Below the pieces are notes generated by a model. That model was not told the DNA's origin and did not search any database. It was given only the letters and a program-made list of their open reading frames with translations. A program made the position numbers and the translations under genes. From Lentzea sp. NBRC 102530 (GTDB lineage Bacteria > Actinomycetota > Actinomycetes > Mycobacteriales > Pseudonocardiaceae), in the NCBI RefSeq assembly GCF_030269365.1, contig NZ_BSTF01000004.1:1-64000 (forward strand): a stretch of 64,000 nucleotides of DNA. Direction: 5' to 3'. The stretch's first letter is position 1. The number at the start of each line of letters is the position of its first letter. This document shows, in pieces, positions 60,205 to 64,000 of this stretch.

Positions 60205-61110
60205 TCAGCCGGGGTTCTGCTCCAGCCACTTCAGGATCGCCTGGGTCGTCTCGTCCGGCAGTTCCTGCTGGATCCAGTGGCCGCAGTCCAGGCTGACCAC
60301 GTCCACCTCGGGCACGAAGTCCGCCAGGGTAGGCGACTTCGGGATCGTGTCGCGGTCGCCGTAGATCATGAGGGTGGGCTGGCGGACGATCGGGTCGGCG
60401 CGCTGGAGCAGTTGCACGTTGCGGTCGAAGTTGCGGTACCAGTTGATGCCGCCGGTGAAGCCCGACGACTCGAAGGCGGCGGCGAGGACGGCCAGTTCGG
60501 GCTCGGGCAGCACGGGCTCGCCGGGCTGGAGTTCCGCCGTGGCCAGGTCGATCAGCGGGACGGCTGACGCGGGCGTTCGGTACAGGTTGCGGAGAAAACG
60601 GGCGGTGTTCGCTTCGAACGCCGCGTCGGCGACGCCGGGGTGCCGGTTGAAGTGCACGAAGTAGTAGTCGCCGCCCAGGACGCTCTCCATGAAGTCGATC
60701 GACGGCATCGCCGCGGGGTCGGGGTACGGCAGGCTCAGGTTGATCACCCTGTTGACGCGCGTCGGGTGCAGCAGGGCCATTGCCCACACGACGTAGGCGC
60801 CCCAGTCGTGACCGATGAAGGTGGCGTCCTCGTAGCCGTGGTGGTCGAGGAGGGCGACCAGGTCGCCGGTCAGGTGTTCGATGTCGTAGGCCGTCACCTC
60901 GGACGGGCGTGCGGAGTTGCCGTAGCCGCGTTGGTTCGGGGCGATGACGTGGTGGCCCGCGGCGGCCAGGGCGGGCATCTGGTGACGCCAGGAGCGGGCG
61001 TGTTCCGGCCAGCCGTGGCAGAGCACCACGGGCTTGCCGGTGCCTGCTTCGAAGACTTCGAGCTCCACGCCGTTGACCGGGATCAGGGTGGGCGTCGGGA
61101 AAGTGGTCAT
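60205..61110 (-). CDS. Epoxide-hydrolase-like alpha/beta hydrolase
   Basis: 301 residues. Oxyanion HGWPEHARSW, nucleophile Asp in TFIGHDWGAYVVWAMAL, acid in LMIYGDRDTIPKSP, His in SLDCGHWIQQELPDE: the full triad of the epoxide hydrolase/haloalkane-dehalogenase type. Divergent from the WYL regulator over a palindrome; the regulator likely controls it. Confidence 0.9.
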   Translation of the reverse strand: MTTFPTPTLIPVNGVELEVFEAGTGKPVVLCHGWPEHARSWRHQMPALAAAGHHVIAPNQRGYGNSARPSEVTAYDIEHLTGDLVALLDHHGYEDATFIGHDWGAYVVWAMALLHPTRVNRVINLSLPYPDPAAMPSIDFMESVLGGDYYFVHFNRHPGVADAAFEANTARFLRNLYRTPASAVPLIDLATAELQPGEPVLPEPELAVLAAAFESSGFTGGINWYRNFDRNVQLLQRADPIVRQPTLMIYGDRDTIPKSPTLADFVPEVDVVSLDCGHWIQQELPDETTQAILKWLEQNPG

Positions 61111-61130
61111 GGCGGGATCTTGCGGGGTTT

Positions 61131-61190
61131 AACCGGTCAGCTCGTGACCGGTTTTCGTGCGAGTGTTGCCGGTGTGGGGACTGACCGGTT
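61131..61190 (+). promoter_or_regulatory. Operator candidate between hydrolase and WYL regulator
   Basis: AACCGGTCA (61131-61139) and TGACCGGTT (61145-61153) form a perfect inverted repeat with 9-bp arms and a 5-nt centre. A third copy of TGACCGGTT occurs at 61182-61190, inside the start of the regulator gene. The place suits control of both divergent genes. Confidence 0.65.
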
Positions 61191-62148
61191 GGTGGCGGTG
61201 CTGCTGCTGTTGCAACGGCGGGGGCAGGTGACGGCGGCGGAGGTCGCGCGGGAGTTGGAGGTCTCCGAGCGGACCGCTCGCCGGTACCTGGACGCCTTGG
61301 GCATGGCAGGCGTGCCCGTGTACTCCGTGCAGGGACGTGGTGGTGGGTGGCGGCTCGTGGGGGGTGCGCGGACCGACCTGTCCGGGTTGACCGCCGGTGA
61401 GGCGCGGGCCTTGTTCCTGGTGGCCGGGCAGGCTTCGGCGGCCACGCCGGCGGTCAGGGCCGCTCTGCGCAAGCTGGTGCAGGCCCTGCCGGAGCCGTTC
61501 CGGGGGCAGGCCGAGGCGGCTTCTTCGTCGTTGGTCGTGGATCCGCAGCGGTGGGGTGCGGGCCGGGTCGAGCAACGGCCGCCGGGCTTCCTCGACGAGG
61601 TGCAGGACGCGGTGATCCGCGGGGTGCGGGTGCGGCTCGGGTACGTCGACCGCGCCGGTGCCGAGACCGTGCGGACCGTCGACCCGCTGGGCGTCGTCGC
61701 GAAGGGGCCGTCGTGGTACCTCGTCGCGGGGACGGAGGCGGGGCGGCGGACGTTCCGGGTCGACCGCGTGTGGAGCGTGGAGCCGACCGACGAACCGGTG
61801 GACCGGCCCGAGGGGTTCGACCTGGCCGCCTGCTGGCGTGAGATCGCCGACGAGGTGGATCGCAGGCGCACGCCCGTCGAGGCCTGGGGGCTGTGCGTGC
61901 CGCACGCCACCGGGTTGCTGCGGACGGTGGTCGGGGACCGGCTCGAGGTGGGTGCCGCGGCCGGTGGGCGCGTCGAGGTCGTGATCCGCGGGTACAGCGA
62001 GTACGCGCTGGCCGGTGAGCTCGCCGGGCTGGTCGACTGGCTCGAGGTCACCGGGCCGCCCGGGGTGCTGGAGCACCTGGCGTCGATCGGCACGGCGCTG
62101 GCCGCGCGGTACGGTGGGCTGTCCGCTGTGACGGAATCGCGCGGTTGA
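61174..62148 (+). CDS. WYL domain transcriptional regulator
   Basis: 324 residues. N-terminal HTH_11: GTDRLVAVLLLLQRRGQVTA, then EVARELEVSERTARRYLDAL with wing VQGRGGGWRLVGG. WYL domain: RVRLGYVDRAGAETVRTVDP, then SWYLVAGTEAGRRTFRVDRV, and a C-terminal helical extension LVDWLEVTGPPGVLEHLASI. GTG 61174. WYL domains bind nucleic acids or nucleotides; here the adjacent hydrolase is a likely target. Confidence 0.88.
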   Translation: MGTDRLVAVLLLLQRRGQVTAAEVARELEVSERTARRYLDALGMAGVPVYSVQGRGGGWRLVGGARTDLSGLTAGEARALFLVAGQASAATPAVRAALRKLVQALPEPFRGQAEAASSSLVVDPQRWGAGRVEQRPPGFLDEVQDAVIRGVRVRLGYVDRAGAETVRTVDPLGVVAKGPSWYLVAGTEAGRRTFRVDRVWSVEPTDEPVDRPEGFDLAACWREIADEVDRRRTPVEAWGLCVPHATGLLRTVVGDRLEVGAAAGGRVEVVIRGYSEYALAGELAGLVDWLEVTGPPGVLEHLASIGTALAARYGGLSAVTESRG

Positions 62149-62164
62149 TCGTCCTTTGTGGACG

Positions 62165-62193
62165 CTAAAGTGCCCACATGGTGGGCACTTTAG
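62165..62193. promoter_or_regulatory. Perfect inverted repeat, terminator or operator
   Basis: Arms of 13 bp (62165-62177 CTAAAGTGCCCAC with 62181-62193) around ATG. It starts 16 bp past the WYL stop and lies 107 bp before the ATP-grasp gene. There is no T tract after it on the plus strand, so an operator for the next operon is as likely as a terminator. Confidence 0.55.
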
Positions 62194-62300
62194 GCTGATC
62201 GGGTGGTTCGATCGGCAATTAACCGCCGTGACATCACGCCACGCGCGGCGCGCGGGTAGGTTCGCGGCTGGCGCTGCCTGGGGAGGCCGGCGCCCTTCGA

Positions 62301-63602
62301 ATGCCAGTGGGGGCAACAACTTTGGACGACGACTTCGTCGTGCTCGTGGACACCTACGAGACGGCTGACCACGGCGTGCCGCAGACCGCGCGGCACATCG
62401 CTCCCGCCTTCATCGCGGCCGGCGCGCGGTGCGTCCGGGTGCAGAGCGCGCCCGACGCGCCCGGCGTGTACCGGTCTTCCTCGCCGACGCTGGAGAACTA
62501 CGTCGAGAACGTGGTGCACGACGGCGACCTGGAGAAGACCGTCGAGGTGCTGCGCCGGTACGACCCGGTCGCGGTGGTCGCGGGCGGCGAGTACGGGGTG
62601 GCGTTCACCGACGTGCTCGCCGAGGCGCTCGGCGTGCCCGGCAACGGAACCGCTCTCAGCCTGGCGCGCAGGGACAAGGCGACCATGGTCGAGACCGTCC
62701 GGGCCGCTGGGCTCAAGGCGGCGAAGCAGATCCGCACCGGTGACCCCGAAGAACTCGCGGAGTGGCACCGGCGGCTGCGGGGACGCGCCGTGGTCAAGCC
62801 CGTGCGCAGCGCCGGCGGCGACGGGGTCTCGTTCTGCGACACGCCCGAGCAGTCGGTCGCGGCCCTCGAGGCGATCACCAGCAGGCAGAACCTGTTCTCC
62901 GAGGACAACGACGTCGTCGTCGCCCAGGAGTACCTGGTGGGCGCCGAGTTCATCGTCAACACGGTGAGCCTCGACGGACGGCACCACGTCTGCGACATCT
63001 GGAAGAGCCAGCGGTTCTCGGTCAACGGCATCACGGACCTGTCCGGCGCCTGCTACCTCGTGCCGCGCCGGGGCCCGCACCACGACGCGCTGGTCGAGTA
63101 CGCGTTCGCGGTGCTCGACGCCGTCGGCATCCGGCACGGGGCGGCGCACGTCGAGCTCAAGCTCACGCCGCAGGGGCCGTGCCTGATCGAGGTCGGCGCC
63201 CGGCTGTCCGGCGGCGACCTGCCGCACTACGCGCGCCTCGCGATCGGCGAGTCGCAGTTCGACTGGCTGGTCGACGCGTGCCTGCGTCCCGAACGGTTCG
63301 AGAAGCGGGTCGACGAGGACTACGAGATCCAGCGCCACTACTCCTGGGCCGCACTGATCTCACCGGTCGAGGGCACCCTGAAGAGCTACCGCGCGATCGA
63401 GCAGATCAAGGCGCTGGAGAGCTTCCACGAGATGTGGGAGCTCACGAAACCGGGCCAGCACCTGCGCCGCACGGTGGACGACACGACCTATCCGATCATC
63501 GTCACCTTCATGCACGAGGTGGACGAGATCGTCATGCGCGATCTGGGCACGACGAGGTACCTGGACGGCGCGGGCTTCTACGAACTCACCGAATCCGTTT
63601 GA
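62301..63602 (+). CDS. ATP-grasp ligase (L-amino-acid-ligase-like)
   Basis: 433 residues. ATP-grasp core: LSLARRDKATMVETVRAAGL, GRAVVKPVRSAGGDGVSFCD (Lys and Gly loop), VVVAQEYLVGAEFIVNTVSL and the metal end CLIEVGARLSGGDLPHYARL. It resembles carboxylate-amine ligases such as BacD that join amino acids into dipeptides. ATG 62301 has no clear ribosome site. It is followed by a BacA-like gene 13 bp after its stop, which suggests one operon. Confidence 0.8.
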   Translation: MPVGATTLDDDFVVLVDTYETADHGVPQTARHIAPAFIAAGARCVRVQSAPDAPGVYRSSSPTLENYVENVVHDGDLEKTVEVLRRYDPVAVVAGGEYGVAFTDVLAEALGVPGNGTALSLARRDKATMVETVRAAGLKAAKQIRTGDPEELAEWHRRLRGRAVVKPVRSAGGDGVSFCDTPEQSVAALEAITSRQNLFSEDNDVVVAQEYLVGAEFIVNTVSLDGRHHVCDIWKSQRFSVNGITDLSGACYLVPRRGPHHDALVEYAFAVLDAVGIRHGAAHVELKLTPQGPCLIEVGARLSGGDLPHYARLAIGESQFDWLVDACLRPERFEKRVDEDYEIQRHYSWAALISPVEGTLKSYRAIEQIKALESFHEMWELTKPGQHLRRTVDDTTYPIIVTFMHEVDEIVMRDLGTTRYLDGAGFYELTESV

Positions 63603-63615
63603 GGGGACCGCTCAG

Positions 63616-64000
63616 GTGACTCAGGGACTTGCCGCCTTCCACGAGGACCTCGCCTTCGACCCGCCGTTCGACTCCGTGGCCACGCTGGCCGACGACGCCG
63701 CCGGACTGACCTGCAGCGTCACCGTCGGCCGTCAGTGGGCTCGTGGCCGCGCCAGATCGGTGGTCGGTTATCCGGCTTTCGAACTGGCCGCCGACGGGGT
63801 GCGGGAGGGACGGCACGACGTGCTGCTCGTGCCCTCCGCGTACCCCGAGATCCGCGGGTTCTTCTTCGACCCCGTGCTGCACGCGGTCGAGACGTTCCTG
63901 GGAACGTTGCCGGACATGGTGTTCGCCGTGCCGGAGGGGACGCAGGAGCACGAACTCGACGTCGTCTACCACCACCCGGCCACGCGCACGCTCGTCGAGA
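63616..64000 (+). CDS. BacA-like prephenate decarboxylase / prephenate-dehydratase-fold protein (partial)
   Basis: GTG 63616, 9 nt after GAGGGG, opens a frame that runs past the window end (about 128 residues seen). LLVPSAYPEIRGFFFDPVLH followed by LGTLPDMVFAVPEG recalls the segment VPHAYDGIKHFYMRPDLQLL of BacA, and the early VTVGRQWARGRARSVVGYPA could be the first dehydratase-like motif. If so, it would make a dihydro-hydroxyphenylpyruvate from prephenate. The match is from memory of the family and partial. Confidence 0.5.
   Translation, partial: MTQGLAAFHEDLAFDPPFDSVATLADDAAGLTCSVTVGRQWARGRARSVVGYPAFELAADGVREGRHDVLLVPSAYPEIRGFFFDPVLHAVETFLGTLPDMVFAVPEGTQEHELDVVYHHPATRTLVE

Overview
The window is high-GC DNA from an actinomycete, most likely a member of Pseudonocardiaceae (Lentzea, Saccharothrix or Amycolatopsis type). 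This is inferred from the strong third-position GC bias, frequent GTG starts, a GlnR operator at glnA, a whiB7 locus beside uvrD2, an actinobacterial tmRNA and many leaderless promoters. It opens in the 3' end of a 23S rRNA gene, followed by 5S rRNA and the operon terminator.

0.4-12.4 kb is housekeeping: an Lrp-type regulator beside a rhodanese, a glutamine amidotransferase, a PiT phosphate transporter with a small membrane partner, glnE, a quinone-oxidoreductase-like enzyme, a NADAR protein, several small conserved proteins, and glnA with a four-box GlnR operator. GlnE and GlnA form one regulatory pair. 12.4-13.4 kb holds an RDD protein and two broken gene remnants that abut each other.

13.4-30.4 kb is a conserved actinobacterial block: DUF4191, uvrD2, whiB7 behind a ~450-nt leader that looks like a translation-controlled attenuator, a methyltransferase, a shortened AbiEi-like gene, an ABC1 kinase overlapping a TOMM/E1-like protein, DUF5679, a YgjP-type peptidase, a DUF2342 metalloprotease, a YlbL-type Lon/PDZ protease, a PPA1309 protein and a UPF0182 membrane protein. 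Two identical initiator tRNA genes follow. prfB-ftsE-ftsX-smpB, a two-component system and ssrA (tmRNA) follow in 31-39 kb, so the trans-translation pair smpB/ssrA lies within 4 kb.

39-53.5 kb is accessory: two GlxA-type regulators around an HD hydrolase and an oxidoreductase, an amino-acid permease, a glycosyltransferase/HD pair, hrpB, a second glycosyltransferase, an acetyltransferase, an MFS exporter, a membrane-anchored DsbA-like thiol protein and an orphan PaaK ligase. After tRNA-Ala(GGC) comes a two-gene cassette (OGG-fold glycosylase-like plus zinc-ribbon protein), then a two-component system around a CPBP protease, a secreted TAP-type peptidase, and an epoxide-hydrolase-like enzyme divergent from a WYL regulator with a clear palindromic operator.

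The right edge (62.3-64.0 kb) starts what may be a natural-product locus: an ATP-grasp ligase followed by a gene cut by the window end whose protein resembles BacA (prephenate decarboxylase of bacilysin-type pathways). The signals most worth following are this edge, the whiB7 leader, the OGG-fold cassette, the GC-rich palindromic repeats placed after RNA-gene terminators, and the large number of genes with a -10 hexamer 6-8 nt before the start codon.
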